In this document: piece after piece, positions 1 through 13,400 of the stretch
Numbering within the stretch: position 1 is the stretch's first letter
Layout: each line of letters opens with the position of its first letter
Assembly: GCF_000004195.4 (NCBI RefSeq)
Contig: NC_030678.2
Coordinates: 93,702,904 to 93,766,903 of the forward strand
Length of the DNA stretch: 64,000 nucleotides
Reading direction: 5' to 3'
Origin: Xenopus tropicalis
Lineage: Eukaryota > Chordata > Amphibia > Anura > Pipidae
Translations under genes and position numbers: made by a program
Notes under the pieces: generated by a model
The model's database searches: none
Seen by the model: the letters and a program-made list of their open reading frames with translations, nothing else
What the model was told of the DNA's origin: nothing

Positions 1-2432
1 AAAGAGTGCCAAAATGATGGATACCATGTTCATGCTGAATTTGCATAGTAATTCTGCAATGTGCAATCCTATAGCTATCATGAGACCCTTTGATTTACCC
101 TGTCACCCTGACCTTCTTCTACATTACCAGAAGTCTCAGTATGGCATTTTCTTTCTGGCACAGGACAAACCTATATGTTTATAGTATAAAGGCGAGTGTG
201 AGTGGTTTTCCAACACCTCATTACATTTCCATCCCCTTGAATGGGCAAGATCTGTGCTATTGCTTTAACATAAATATATTATGACATGAGTTAATGGGCT
301 TTGAATTGAAAGCATAAAAGTTTTATGCTTCCTTTAATAAATATTACAGAACACATAATTAGGTTTAAACTAAAATCCGATTATGAAAAATATTTTAATC
401 TTATTATTGCTTCATACATTTCTGTTTTCTTTTTTCTGTTTGAAGAAGAGACAAGATCTGTGCATGTTTTACATTCTTTCCAGTGTAGCCTGAATGGCAG
501 ATTGAAAGCTTATTTCAAGAGGATCCCCCCAGGCTAATTGCCCTTTAACAGACAAACATTTCAGGCACTGCAGATCTCAGACTGCTGAATCCTATGGTTA
601 AGATAAATACATAACTATGTAGTGAAGTGTGTGAATAATTGTGAAAAACAACAACAAATTTCCTTCTACCAAACTAGTGCATAATGATAACCACATTACC
701 AGTATATGGTGGGGAAGAACTGCAATTTTCACGACCACTCTAAAGTAAAGTGTGGTTGAGGCTTTCCCTCTAGGCATTGAGGCATCTATTGTACATGAAC
801 ATTTTCTGGTCGTATTTCAAGTTGTTGTATAGTCTGGAGAACCCTGCAGCAGGAAACAAGTTTGGAACCCTGTTTCCTGAAGAAATGAATTTCTATTTTT
901 AGGAGTTGGTTCACATTGCATTCCATACAATATATTAATTAGAGTCCAGACTGATTATTTTTCTAGGAACAGGGTCGGACTGGGACACCAGGAAAATACC
1001 AAGTGGGCCCCGGCCCTGGTGGGTCCCAGCGGCTCAGATCCGACCCTGTTGGCGCTTTCCCTGGCCGCCGATATCCTCCCCTGATACATTCACATATGCG
1101 CATTCAGGGGAGGATGTCGGGTGGAGGCCCCTGCGGGGGGGGGGGGGTAGGGGTGCAATCCACTATGTGTCCCCCCCTCTTGCCAGTTCTTTGCACCATT
1201 TTGCACATTTTCATCACAAAATTTTGCAACCATTACTAGGCAAAAATGATGCTATAATACAGACATCTGCATTATTATGAGTATTATGCAGATGAAGCAT
1301 GGGTGTTCTCATTGGAACAAAGCAAAAGGGAACCCTGAGTTTGTCAGTGGCCTTGCTCCCAAGTCAAAAGTATTGACACCAGATGCTACACTGGCAAAAG
1401 GCTAGCATTATCTGTTTGGTGTTTCACCATACAAATGTGCACATCTTATGTAATTCTGTACCAGGACACACATTTTTAAGGGCAGATGTTCTATATGTGA
1501 TTACTAAGCTGAAAGTCTAACTAACCAGTGAATAATAGCCAACCCAACACATCAATGAAAGAAAGACACTGAAGAAGTTATAGGAGGTCACTTTAATTAT
1601 TTAAACAATGCAAGGGGTTATAAACCCCTAAATGCAGCCCTACCTCTGATGACTGAAACACTCTTCCACATTCAGCCACTCAAGGTGCCCTGCACAGCTC
1701 CGTGACAGCTGGCCTTATAAGAAAATATGGCTTTTGATGCAGAATTACATTAGACAATAAAAGCTTTAGGACATCAGAGATACCATTTTCCCAAGATTTT
1801 GTTGTGCTCAAGCGGAGTGCCAGCTCTGGTGTGCCTAGACATCTGGTGATGTCCATTTTCTTTTGTAATTCTGCATTAAAACCCATATTTTCTATATATT
1901 TATATTCATTCATTTTTTTAAATTTGTGCTGCCTTACTGGTTGGTTGGAGTGTAATTTAAAATATCAACCACAGAGCCTTATTTAATCTTAAACGTAGGA
2001 TGTATGACCCAAATGTATCTGTCCCCCTCTAGGCGACAGGTTAAGGCTACTAAGTTTTATTTAGTAAATGAAACAAGCCTATAGCACCCATTGGCATACA
2101 ATTAACAGAAAGTTCAAGCAAAAACTCTGGAACTCCAGAGAACACAACATACACAGGCAGCAAGCAAAACTGTCAGATCTATCATAAGCTTCTTTTTATA
2201 CAGTATACCCCAGTCCAGTAACCCATAGCAACCAACCATTAAAACTAATAATAGATAAGTGCTAATTGGTTACTTTGTGAAATGCCCCATGTTGTTTTGC
2301 CTTTAAGCTGCATTTATGTTGTTAGCTGATACTACAAACTTGATACTGAACAGCAACATTACTTTAGCTGCCAGTCTTTATTTAAGATAAACACCAATAT
2401 CTTTACTTACTTTTGGAAATGGATTCACTTAC
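1..2432 (-). other. mmp28: mmp28 intron 3 (3' part outside window)
   Basis: AT-rich non-coding sequence. No exon of the MMP catalytic domain is seen on the minus strand here. It carries one hAT-like inverted-repeat fragment near 968-1190, annotated separately; nothing else recognisable. Confidence 0.7.
968..1190. mobile_element. hAT-like MITE fragment with nested inverted repeat and G-run
   Basis: An arm starting with AACAGGGTCGGACTGGGACA (968 on) is answered by an imperfect inverted copy ending at 1050 (TCCGACCCTGTT). A second inverted repeat follows: GATATCCTCCCCTGA near 1069 against TCAGGGGAGGATGTC near 1104. The G-run near 1135-1148 follows. The first terminus resembles the element at 25557-25832, so this is a dispersed family. 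The hAT assignment is tentative; no target duplication was fixed. Confidence 0.5.
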
Positions 2433-2590
2433 TTTTGGAAATGTAACGTTTCTTGCGTTGTTGACGGTGACTTTTGACCAGTTCTAGCGATTCATCATCT
2501 TTCATGCCACATCGAGGCTGTATCATCTGTTTTACTGTAGAGAAGTCCAGATCTCCACTGACAGGCAGGTGTGACAGCCACTGAAACTCT
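2433..2590 (-). CDS. mmp28: mmp28 coding exon 3 (cysteine switch and furin site)
   Basis: 158 nt between a TTTTATTGCAG acceptor and a GTAAGT donor. Encodes the end of the propeptide with the PRCGMKD cysteine switch, which holds the catalytic zinc in the latent enzyme, and RKKR for furin cleavage. The donor region is duplicated 24 nt downstream (second GTAAGT donor about 2404-2409); use of the second donor would add an in-frame TGA directly after the furin region. Confidence 0.9.
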
Positions 2591-5500
2591 CTGCAATAAA
2601 ACATTCTGATAGCATCAATACAGCCAGTCATCTGAACAAAATAATGAAAACACCTTAAAATAAACAAATATATGTAGCAATTTCATTGTGTTTCTGTTCT
2701 TTCTATTTCTGTAATGGATGCATTTTACACTTCATTCATTACAGCTTATCACCTATTTGTACAAAGGGGTATGCTTTATATTAATTGTGTGACAACCATA
2801 TATGTGATAGCCAAGTAACCTGTCACAGAACTACCGGTACTTTACCAGGGGCACAAACAGCTGACTTTAAAAACAAATTCCCGTGGTGCCATGGTTATGT
2901 TTTTCATGATCTAATGGATCACCTCCCCATCTTCTGTTAATATGTAACTGCCTTACTTGATAGATTCTGCTTTACAAGTACTCCTCCTTTCTCCCAGAAT
3001 AATATCTGTATTTTAAATCTATTGCAAGAAAATAACAAGTGATTCTTCAGTGATGCATTTATTGAATTGACTGAACAACATGGTGGCCATCCTAGAAAGT
3101 TTGGGACCTGGATAAGTAGTATTTATGTGTAGCCTATATGTGAAGTATTATGTCCACGGTGCTGCTTGGCTATAAATTATGATAGGGTTTGTTAACACTT
3201 AAAAAAAAGAAACACTTAAGAAAAAAATGCTTTAGTAAATAACGGGAAACACTGAAAAACTTGGGAAAAAAAAGTCCACTTTTGTATAAATGAAAAACAA
3301 ATCAAACTTAGGGGCAGAAAATGCTTACTTAAATTCCTGTGCCCCCAACTTTTTAGTTTAATAAGTATGCTTTATATATGGTTTTTGCAACCATGCAGGA
3401 AACAGATATAGGATATAATGAAATGTGGGATGCTTAAAACGCACTGTACAAGCAATAAAGTACAGCGTTCTTGTTGTTCCTGTCAGTAAGTTTGCATGCA
3501 AGGTTGATTTACCCACCTCACCCATAAATCTGGAGAAAACAAAAGAAAGAACGAACATGGGTAAAACATGGTCTTATAAGTGGCAGAGCCAGAACTTTGG
3601 GGTAGGTAGAAGCTTGAACACATGTCACTGCTGCCTTCTCTCTAGCAGTACTATTACTATTGCACACCCAGTGCTTTTTGCAGGTAAGCTAGCACAGCCA
3701 AAGAGTTTGAGGAGAAAGTGGTTCAAGTGATTACAGGTCCAGGGGTGTGGAGGCAAGTAGATAGGGAGCAGGCACTTCTGGCCCAGCTTTGTCAGCAATG
3801 TATGGGGCCTTATGCTGCAGAATATGGTGAAATTTAGGGTTAACACTCTCTGGTTAGGTTATATAGAGTATGAAACACAAAAATCTAAAACATATCTTCT
3901 AAAACTGGCCATACACTAAAAGATCTGCTCATTTGATGAGATGTGAAACCACTGTGGTACTGGGGGGCAGGGCTTTAAACGATCATGTAAATGTGATTTC
4001 AGTGGTAAAGCTGGATACATTTACACCAGTTTGACAGATATCTTTGTTCAATATGGACACATACAGGGAGAACTAAATTGCCCTGATCCAAACCAGATTA
4101 CTACATGGGTCAGATGGCCTTCAATGTAGAGGCCTTAATATTTATAGGGACCTAGGAAAAAATGTGGAAAATGATTAAATATAAAGGAAAATAAGCAAAT
4201 AAATAAATGACACCCCACCCCCATTGGCACACGTTTCCCCCTGTTTCACGTATTCATTAATTTTGAAACCTAAGATGAATTTCACCAGCTGTTGGTTTTA
4301 GTTTAGTCAGACCATAATACTCATGTATAAGGAGCCCTGTCCAATTGCTTTTTTCTCTCTCTAGAGATTTCATGAAATACAGTATATGCTTTTAAGATAC
4401 TGTGTGGAATTATGAATATTCATCTTGTAAACCCTTTTTATTTATCTTGAATCTATTCTATATATCACTCTAATCTATCTATTTTATATATCAAATGTCA
4501 TATTTTGTCTACAAAAACGTTTCATCTATTTTTAAGATACCAATAACACAGCTATTAATGTTGTTCTTTCTATCTGTCTCACTCTCTGAGAGAAACATTT
4601 TCAAAACCCAGGCATTAAAAAAGATGTCAAGTTCAGTTAAGTTAAAGATGATTAAAGAAGCATAGTTACAGGAGACAGACAAAGCAGGGATCTGGAAGAA
4701 GCATGGATTCTCTGAAGATATCTCCAGCTGCCAGCTGTAGCAAATGAAAAGAGGCGGGAAGGTGAAACTGAGGCCTAAAGCATGAAATTGATTTTTACAA
4801 GCAAAGAATGAGAAGACCCATGGGAACATTTTTATAAAATCAGCCAAAAAAAATCTTCTTTTAGACTATTACACTATAGGCCTGATTCACTAAAGTGCGA
4901 TAAAAATGATCGCACGCTTTTTTTCGGTAAAAAAGACGCGATAATTAGCGCGCGATTCACTACAGCATTACCACATGCGATGTCGCCATTTTCGCATGCG
5001 GTATTTATCGCGCTAGTTTTACTGCATGCGTTAATTTCCGTGCTGAAAAGAATACGATCGCATGATTCACTATAACTTTTGCACGCTAAATATCGCATTC
5101 GGCTATGCGAAAATTAACACCTACTACAGGCAGGCGAAAAATTATAGAAAAGTACAATAAAATATGGACTTACAGTGTTATTTATTAAAGTATGTGTCTT
5201 TTTACTCAATTTCACTAAAGTCTTGGCATGTATGGAATTTCGCTACTAATATACAGTACTATATAGCGGTAAAAATTTAGTCGCGATATTATACAGTACA
5301 ATAGTGGTAAATATTTAGTCGCACAAAATACATTACTAGGTATATGTTGGCGATTTGTCGCGACTTCGTAATCACGCGCGACTTGCGGCCATTTTGAGGC
5401 GATTTTTGACATGTGCGACTTGTGGCCATTTTGTGTCATTGAGCCTGCTGTCACCACACTGAGAGCATCATGCCTGGGGTGTCAGAGCTGCTAATGGAGG

Positions 5501-8500
5501 AGAGGCACTACATTATAGAGTTCCTCCTGCGCTCAGGGTATGACAGGCTGCCGCTGGGGCTATCCATGAGAGGAAGAGGGCTATCCTGCGCAACCTAATA
5601 GCTGTTGTTGTGAGGGGCCCCGTTATTTAGGATGGTGGCCCTCTGTGTATGAATGTATATATATATATATGTATAATAGATTTAAATAACATCTTGCAAT
5701 ACTGTCTCACAGAACTCAATATCGACATCACGCCTCTCCTCCCTCCGGAGGCTCAACCCCAGGCAGACCTGGCTCAAGGACCTGCCCAGGCCCCAGAGGC
5801 CCCAGGACAAAGCCAGGCCCTAGGACCCAGCAAGGCCCCAGGACCAAGCCAGGCCCCAGGACCCAGCAAGGCCCCAGGACAGAGCAAGGGCTCAGGACCC
5901 AGCAAGGCCTCAGGACTGAGCCAGGCCCCCGTGGCCCCAGAGGATGAGGAGGCAGAGGAGGCCCCCGAGGCCGAGGAGGCCATGGAGGCCCCGGACACCC
6001 CCCCCTTTACTCCTCCCCCTGTTTGAGCCCACTTTCCCTGGCCCTTGGGTTCCCCCCCAGCCCCCCGGATGCCAGCCACCAGGTTCTCCTGCCGAGGAAG
6101 GCCCACAACATCGGTCCATGCAGGAGGACCTGGACAATATGAGGGCTGAGCTGGCCCAGCTCCGGGGGGAAGTTGCTGAACTCAGGAGGGACTTTGAGGA
6201 ACTCAAGGGCAGCAAGCCCTACGTTTTCCCCCCCCCTTTTTTATTTTAAGTAAAAGTTTTTAGTTTTATACTTTTGAACAGAGTAATGTGTCATTATTTA
6301 TCCTTCATTGATATGGTATTCTATACTTTCATGTAGTTTCCCCTACACTCTTACATTTATCAGTAACAGCATCATATGCTATATGGGTTAACAGTATCTA
6401 GTAGAATTAAGTCTAAAACAACTGGACTTCTCTGAGTTTTTCTCGAAAACGTTTCACCACTCATCCGAGTGGCTTCTTCAGTTCAAATGACTGGTAGGGA
6501 ATTCCCCGGTATTTAAACTCTTGATGGTAGTAGAGTCACAGACATCCAATCACAATGGTTCCATTGAACTTGTTCAGTTAGGTGTTAGCTGAAACTGACA
6601 GGTGTAAGAAGGTATGATCCAATCACAATGGTACCAAGATTCTCATTGATGAAGGTGTTAATCCTTCAAAGTACATGACTGGAAGTGTGAACTGTTGTGA
6701 AACTGCCAGGGTAAGGATGTCAACGCGCCATTGTATGTTGGTGACAAGCGGTGTCTCAGGCCCCCTCCTCTGTTCAGGGATGGTTTTTCCAGGTTGGCAT
6801 AAATGGCCTCTTTCACACCTCTTTCAAACCATCTGTCCTCTCGGTCCAAAATATGCACGTTACTGTCCTCAAAAGAGTGACCTTTTTCTTTGAGGTGTAG
6901 ATAGACCGCTGAGTCTTGTCCTGAGGAGTTTGCCCGCCTATGTTGGGCCATTCTCTTACAGAGAGGTTGTTTTGTCTCCCCAATGTATAAGTCTGAGCAC
7001 TCTTCACTACACTGGACAGCATAGACCACATTACTTTTCATGTGCTTGGGTGTTGGGTCTTTCGGGTGCACCAGCTTCTGTCTCAGGGTGTTGCTGGGTT
7101 TGAAAAACACAGGAATGCGATGTTTGTTGAAAATTCTCCTAAGTTTTTCTGATGTTCCAGCAACATATGGAATGACTATGTTGTTTCGCCTGCTGTGTTC
7201 CTCCCTTCTGTTTGTAGGTCTGGTCTTTCTGTTGGTCTTTGATTTGGTTTTGATGAAGGCCCAGTCTGGGTACCCACAAGTTTTCAGAGCTCCTTTTAGA
7301 TGTTTATATTCTTTCTCCTTGGCCTCTGCATTGGATGCCACAGTTTCAGCCCGATGATGTAGAGTTTATGTTCCAAAGGGTGGTGGGAATCAAACAGCAA
7401 GTACTGGTCTGTGTGGGTGGGTTTCCTCTATACTTCAATATCCAGGTCCCTCCCCTCTTTGATAACTATAGCACAGTCCAAAAAAGCCAGTTTGCTGTCT
7501 TTCACATCTTCCCTTGTGAACGTGATGTTTTTGTCCACCGAGTTTATGTGTTTGGTGAAGGCTGGAACCTCGCGTTCTTTAATTTTGACCCAGGTGTCAT
7601 CCACATATCTGAACCAATGACTTGGTGTTGTTCCCTTGAAGGTGTCCAGGGCTTTCTTTTCCACTTCTTCCATGTAAAGGTTCGCTACAATTGGAGACAC
7701 AGGCGAACCCATGGCACAGCCATGTTTTTGTCTATAGAAAACTTCCTTGTGCTTGAAGTAAGTGGTATTGAGACATAGGTCCAGTAAGGAACAAACTTGT
7801 TCTGGGGTCAGCTTTGTTCTGCTGCTGAGGGTGGTGTCTTGTTTCAGCCGTTTCCTCACTGTATCAATTGCCTCGGCAGTGGGTATGCATGTGAACAGAG
7901 ATGTTACGTCATAGGACACCATCATTGTATCATCGATCTCCAGCTTTAACTCCTTCACTTTTTTGACAAAGTCCATGGAGTTCTGAATGTGGTGTACTGT
8001 GTTTCCAACTAAGGGGGCTAAGATGTTGGCCACGTATTTAGCAATGTTATAAGTCACACAGTTAATGCTGCTGACAATTGGCCTCAAAGGGGCTCCTTCT
8101 TTGTGTATTTTTGGGAGTCCATATAGGCATGGAGTGGCTTCGCCTGGGTAAAGGCGACGGTACAAAGCTGGACTGATGACCTTTTCCTTCTCAAGGTGCT
8201 GCAAGCAGTCTATAACCTTCTTCTTGTAGTTGCTTGTTGGATCTCTCTTGAGTTGCTCATATGTGTCTGAATCGTTGAGCAGTGTGGACACTTTGGCATG
8301 GTAGTCTGATGTATTCAGTACCACTGTACACCTTCCTTTATCTGCTGGCAGGATGGTGACACTTGAGTCCTTGGCAAGTGATGTCAGAGCCCTCCTCTCT
8401 TGCAGACTTAGATTGGAAGGGGGAGCTTTAGCATTAGCTAGGGCTGCTGATACTTTTAACCGGATGTTTTCACAACCTGGAAAAACCATCCCTGAACAGA

Positions 8501-10456
8501 GGAGGGGGCCTGAGACACCGCTTGTCACCAACATACAATGGCGCGTTGACATCCTTACCCCGGCAGTTTCACAACAGTTCACACTTCCAGTCATGTACTT
8601 TGAAGGATTAACACCTTCATCAATGAGAATCTTGGTACCATTGTGATTGGATCATACCTTCTTACACCTGTCAGTTTCAGCTAACACCTAACTGAACAAG
8701 TTCAATGGAACCATTGTGATTGGATGTCAGTGACTCTACTACCATCAAGAGTTTAAATACCGGGGAATTCCCTACCAGTCATTTGAACTGAAGAAGCCAC
8801 TCGGATGAGTGGTGAAACGTTTTCAAGAAAAACTCAGAGAAGTCCAGTTGTTTTAGACTTAATTCTACTAGATACTGTATATCATGACCTGGATGAATGA
8901 GAATCTTCATAGACATATATGGGTTAAATGTTTGCAAATATTCTGGCAACAATTTTGTCTTTAGCCCATTTTGCTGAATAGTAAAACTTGCGTTAATTAG
9001 TACGTAGCGTATTTTCTGGCGAGTGTGATAACTGCCAATCCAATGTTTTGTTGCCAGAATAATTGCAATATTATATTTGTCCCCGTTTAATAAAGTGCCC
9101 ATAACATATTTGCCATTTATTCTGTGTCTAAAATCTCTAACTTAATTTAAGCCACTTTAGCTAACGGACCCCTAAGTATTTGGCTAAATATTCTTATCTC
9201 TAGCATTTCTTTTTTTTTCTTACTTATATTTTTATTGGTTTTTTGGGGTTTTTTTTTGCAAATAAACATTTATACTCTCTAGCACTCTGTGCTCTCCCAG
9301 GGCAAAATGTAGCCATTTTTATGCTGCCGATTGTCGCGTGCGTAATGTCGCGACAATTAGCGCATGCGATAAATAGCGTGCATACGGAAAATACAGCGCA
9401 CGCTTTTTATCGCGACAAGGATATCGCATGAAATACCGCGCGTAAAATAGCGCGAGTGTACTATTAGTGAATCGTGCAAAAAGTCGCCAAAATTAAGAAG
9501 CGGTAAAATTTTTAACGCATGCTAAAAATAGCGCACGTTATTTCGCACTTTAGTGAATCGGGCTCATTATGTGTAATATATACTGTATGGGTTAGTATTT
9601 GTATGTATTCTGTTTGCTTCATGGTTACACCTACTAATGCACAGCACTGATAAATATGTTGCCCCTTTATAAATACTAATACTAACAAACACTTGATAGT
9701 GTGGCTCTTGGCATATTATATAAATTTTAGAGAAAGAGAATATAGGAGGATTATAAGCATAAATTATCACAGTTTTAGAAAAGGAGAGTTAATCAGACAA
9801 AATAACAGCATTTCAGTCCACTTGAAATCTATGTGAACTAATAACACTGAACTAAGGGCTCTGGCACACGGGGAAGATTAGTCGCCCGCGATTAACTCCC
9901 TGTTCGCGGGCGCTCGCGAGTCTTTTTCGGCGATTTGCGCGAAATCGCGCCGCCGCGTCTGCCATCCCGCCGGCGACTTACATGTTCGCCGGTGGGATGG
10001 CAGGGCTAGGCAACTCGGGGAGATTAGTCGCCCGCGAACAGGGAGTTAATCGCGGGCGACTAATCTTCCCCATGTGCCAGAGCCCTAAAGTGTTGAAAGA
10101 AAACACTTAAGGTTCATGGCACACTGGAAGATTTGTTTTGGTGACAACAAATCACCACAAAATGCTTTCATAGCAGCAATAAAGTGAATTGCAAGTGGGA
10201 AAACATACATGGCACTTCATTTTCCAAAATCACCAGAAGTTTCCTCATGAGGGGGTGAAATATTCAGGTGAAGAAAAGTCCCTGCCTGTGATCGCTCCCA
10301 TTGGCTTAAATAAGAACAATGCAAATCTTAGAGGCCCTCATCTCAAAAATGCTCTAGTCCATAACCAAGACCAGATTTATAGCTTATGTCAACGTAGGTT
10401 AATATGTTGTACAGCACTCCTACATGGTGATGGTGTGTTGACCTGTGTTTCCAAAC

Positions 10457-10494
<38 letters not shown>

Positions 10495-13400
10495 GATAGG
10501 ATGTATTGGTATGTTTATGTGGTCCTTTTCTGATGGGTTAACATAGGCCCTTCTGTATTCTGCCATGTACAACAATTATTATCTCTACCTGATGTGTTGG
10601 TTCTGCACAATAAGTCTTTTCTAAATGATAACAGTTCTTGACAGCCAAACAACAGTGGGAAAAGGGCTTTAAAAAAAAGTGGTAAAATTGTCATTTGGCA
10701 AAAGCTGAGGGCTGGCATTAATTGCTATGTTGACTCCTTGTTGCAAGCCACAAACTCCCTGTACCTCAGGCCCTCCCTTAGCAAGTTCAGTGGGAAAGGA
10801 GAAAACTGTGCACTGAGTTGTATTTATCAGTACCAGAGCTATGTACAACAGTGCCACTTAACAATTTTTGTACTGTTCTGTAAACCACCAGAATTTGCTA
10901 TATTAAAGGATCAGTAACTTTAAAAAGGGAAACGAATAATTTGCATCTGCAAACCTTTATATTTTGGAATGAATTAGTTAGCGTGGACCAGTTGGTGCCA
11001 ATCTCATATTCTTCCAGTGGGTGTAAAATACATCTTGCAGCAGCTTTAGCTTGCCATGGGCATGAATGGTGTGGGATTGCACAGGCTGCAGGATTATGCA
11101 CCTAATATCAGGCTTAGCACGGCAGCAGTTACTAATAATATACAAAAACATGATCACATACCTGACTGCTGATGCAAGTTGTTTGCCACTATGATGTTTA
11201 GTTGTTTCTTTAAGGTAACCATATTTTTCCAAAAACACCTATGCAGAAAAGGTTAAAAGAAAATGTAGAAATTAATAACTAATTAAGCCTGTTATATTTT
11301 AAGGTGTCATACTGCTCCCCTTGATTTCTAAGCCACACTCCATTCTAGGTTCAAAGGGAGTAAATAACACAATATAAGGGCATGAGTTAATAAGGAAGCA
11401 TTACAGCTGCAAGGCATTCAGTATCACCATCACAACAACAAAATCAATATTAATAACACTTCCGATACATAAACACAAAATAAAAATGATAGATACAGTC
11501 AAGTGGATTATAAAATATACAAACTGTGAAATAAATCCAAAGCCACTAAAATATTTGAAAAAAATGGATATCATGAGTAGAGAAAACCTCAAAGCCATTA
11601 TTGTAGACCATTATAATGAGAAAAATATTAAATAACAGTACTTGTTCATATGTTCTACAGTTCTATTGTTTAAACGTCTGTGTACACTGTCACACTAATG
11701 CCTACATACACAGTGACACTTGCCAAAGATAACCCATTTTCTTTAACAGATTAGAATAATAAACGCAGGAACTTTGCAGTTGCTTTATTATACTAGTGCC
11801 ACGTACAATACTAATTTTGAGGTCTAGTCAGAGATTTCCGTTATGTTGGTAGCAGGGGGAAACGAAAACTTTCCTGTTAGTCAATGAGGAAATGGGATTA
11901 AGATGCCAAAAAGAGACAATATAATTTTTGAATAGTGTGAAACCAAGACATACAACAAACAAAGTAATTACATTTCCACAAGTCCTATATAAAAATAGCT
12001 TTTTCTGAGCAGGTTGTCACATTAAGCAGGCATATGTGCTTCCACTACATGGGAACTGACTTTTCTAATACACATTTTTGCCACTTAAATTACAACACAC
12101 AGTATAAATATAAATCCATATATCTAAAACTCAACAAATCTAAAATGTGTATAAGTCAACAGTTTAATTGTAAAAGGTTGTGTAGGTAACAATACCTTTT
12201 GCTTCTCTATCTGCCCAGAAAACAGAAGACCTTCATTTAAAAAAAGATCCTTTATTTTTAGGTTGTGCCTTGGACAGTATGAAGAGACACACAGGGTGGA
12301 TCACTGGAATCTAAATTCCAAGCAAGGCATAGAATAATCAGCTGGAAAATGAGTTCTGGAAACAGGATCACAAACAAATTCAGTATTTTAAGGGCAATGG
12401 CACAAACTGACTTGCCCTATTACACAGAAGCCAAAGTATGACCTCTGAAAGTAGTTGTTTCTGATTCAATGAAATGGTAAATGTGCTGTCTGTGGCAGAT
12501 TCTGACCTCCGTATACCAGACTAATACTTGCCCATAGGCACAAGGTTCCTCTTTTAACAGTTTAAAGGCTTCCAATGGAGAAGGGTGTTTTGATTACTTC
12601 TGTTCTTGCTGAGAGACTCATGGTGCCTATGCTCTAGTTTTAGCTATTTCTATGGGCAGTGCTTGAACAAGAGGACACATCTTTACATTAACAAATTTGA
12701 AATGTTGTTGTAATAAAACTGTTATTGTAATAGAAAGCCTCTTATATTTACATATTCTATTTGCTCTTCTTCATTAAAACAGATTAACTCTGTTATGTAT
12801 CCACTATATAAACAGTTTTCATTTTTTTTATTTTTATAACCTTACTCTTTGTCTTCGGTGAACTCTGTTGTGCCTATCAGTTTTTACTCTCGTTCTCTTA
12901 TCCTTGCCATTGCCTTTTCCTCATATATACAAATACAACAAGCAGTGATTCAGCCTATTAACTACTAAATGCTTAGGCAGGGAGGTAATTTCCTGCTGAC
13001 CTGACCAACAACAGGGTGAGTAGCAGCTTATCAGTGAGACACATTACTACACTGGCAGTCTGATTTATGTTTACATTGGTTTTGGGAGTTGGAGCAGTAT
13101 ATTTCTCAAGAAGGCTGATAAGGAAAGCACATACATCTTGTCTGTCTTCTGCTTATGGAGTTCTGTACCAAATGATAAATTTGTTCATAAATCAGGGAGT
13201 AATTGCATGTTACAAAATATATTAAAATAAAAGATACTCCCAGGCCCCCAATAACTCGGGGTATACTGTCCCTGAGTCTGTAAGCAGAGAAAATAAATTA
13301 CTTTAAACCTTCTATGTGCCTCTAATGAATGCCTGCACATGAGAAAGGAAGGGGCAGCAATATATATTATATATACTTAGCAAGAGGGTGGTAAGCCTAG

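Larger units (their letters stand above)
6392..8915 (-). mobile_element. Penelope-like retroelement (PLE) with inverted terminal arms
   Basis: Retroelement on the minus strand with RT followed by a GIY-YIG endonuclease, the hallmark order of EN+ Penelope-like elements. Long inverted arms lie at 6391-6796 and 8473-8879 (about 407 nt, nearly identical). A tail ending AATGAGAATCTTCATAGACA follows only the right arm (8880-8915). The 12-bp direct repeat TATATGGGTTAA flanks the unit (6380-6391 and 8916-8927) and is a good target-site duplication. The arms contain a strong hairpin (CCACTC-GGAT-GAGTGG). The coding region is broken by a nonsense codon and a frame change between RT and endonuclease. 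Confidence 0.85.
4882..9567. mobile_element. Large inverted-repeat DNA transposon (Harbinger-like?), interrupted by a retroelement
   Basis: Left end GCCTGATTCACTAAAGTGCG (about 4882) is matched in inverse at the right end, CGCACTTTAGTGAATCGGGC (about 9548-9567). Sub-terminal DNA on both sides (4900-5450, 9320-9560) is unusually rich in CG-containing words such as GCGATAA and GCATGCG for this AT-rich locus, with internal repeats of CGATTCACTA. The interior (5470-6250) carries a decayed ORF. A 2.5 kb Penelope-like element sits at 6392-8915; without it the transposon would be about 2.2 kb. The terminal type resembles other GGGGC..TTTA..AA elements here that have 3-bp TAA-type duplications, hence the tentative PIF/Harbinger call. 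No clean target duplication was found. Confidence 0.6.
2591..11161 (-). other. mmp28: mmp28 intron 2
   Basis: 8.6 kb intron. Holds a degenerate MITE near 3900-4140 (starts CTGGCCATACACTAAAAGAT), the large transposon at 4882-9567 with its nested Penelope-like element, the foldback MITE 9855-10086 and an AT microsatellite near 10459-10492. I see no further exon. Confidence 0.75.

Noticed and set aside
5774..6215. Two minus-strand frames of about 100 codons
   Set aside because: Shadows of the GC-rich repeat in the transposon ORF; composition only.
8780..8850. Hammerhead ribozyme in the Penelope-like arms
   Set aside because: Some Penelope-like elements carry hammerheads, and GGATGAGTGGTGAAAC looks similar, but the CUGAUGA core is missing and GATGAGTGG pairs with CCACTC as a plain hairpin.
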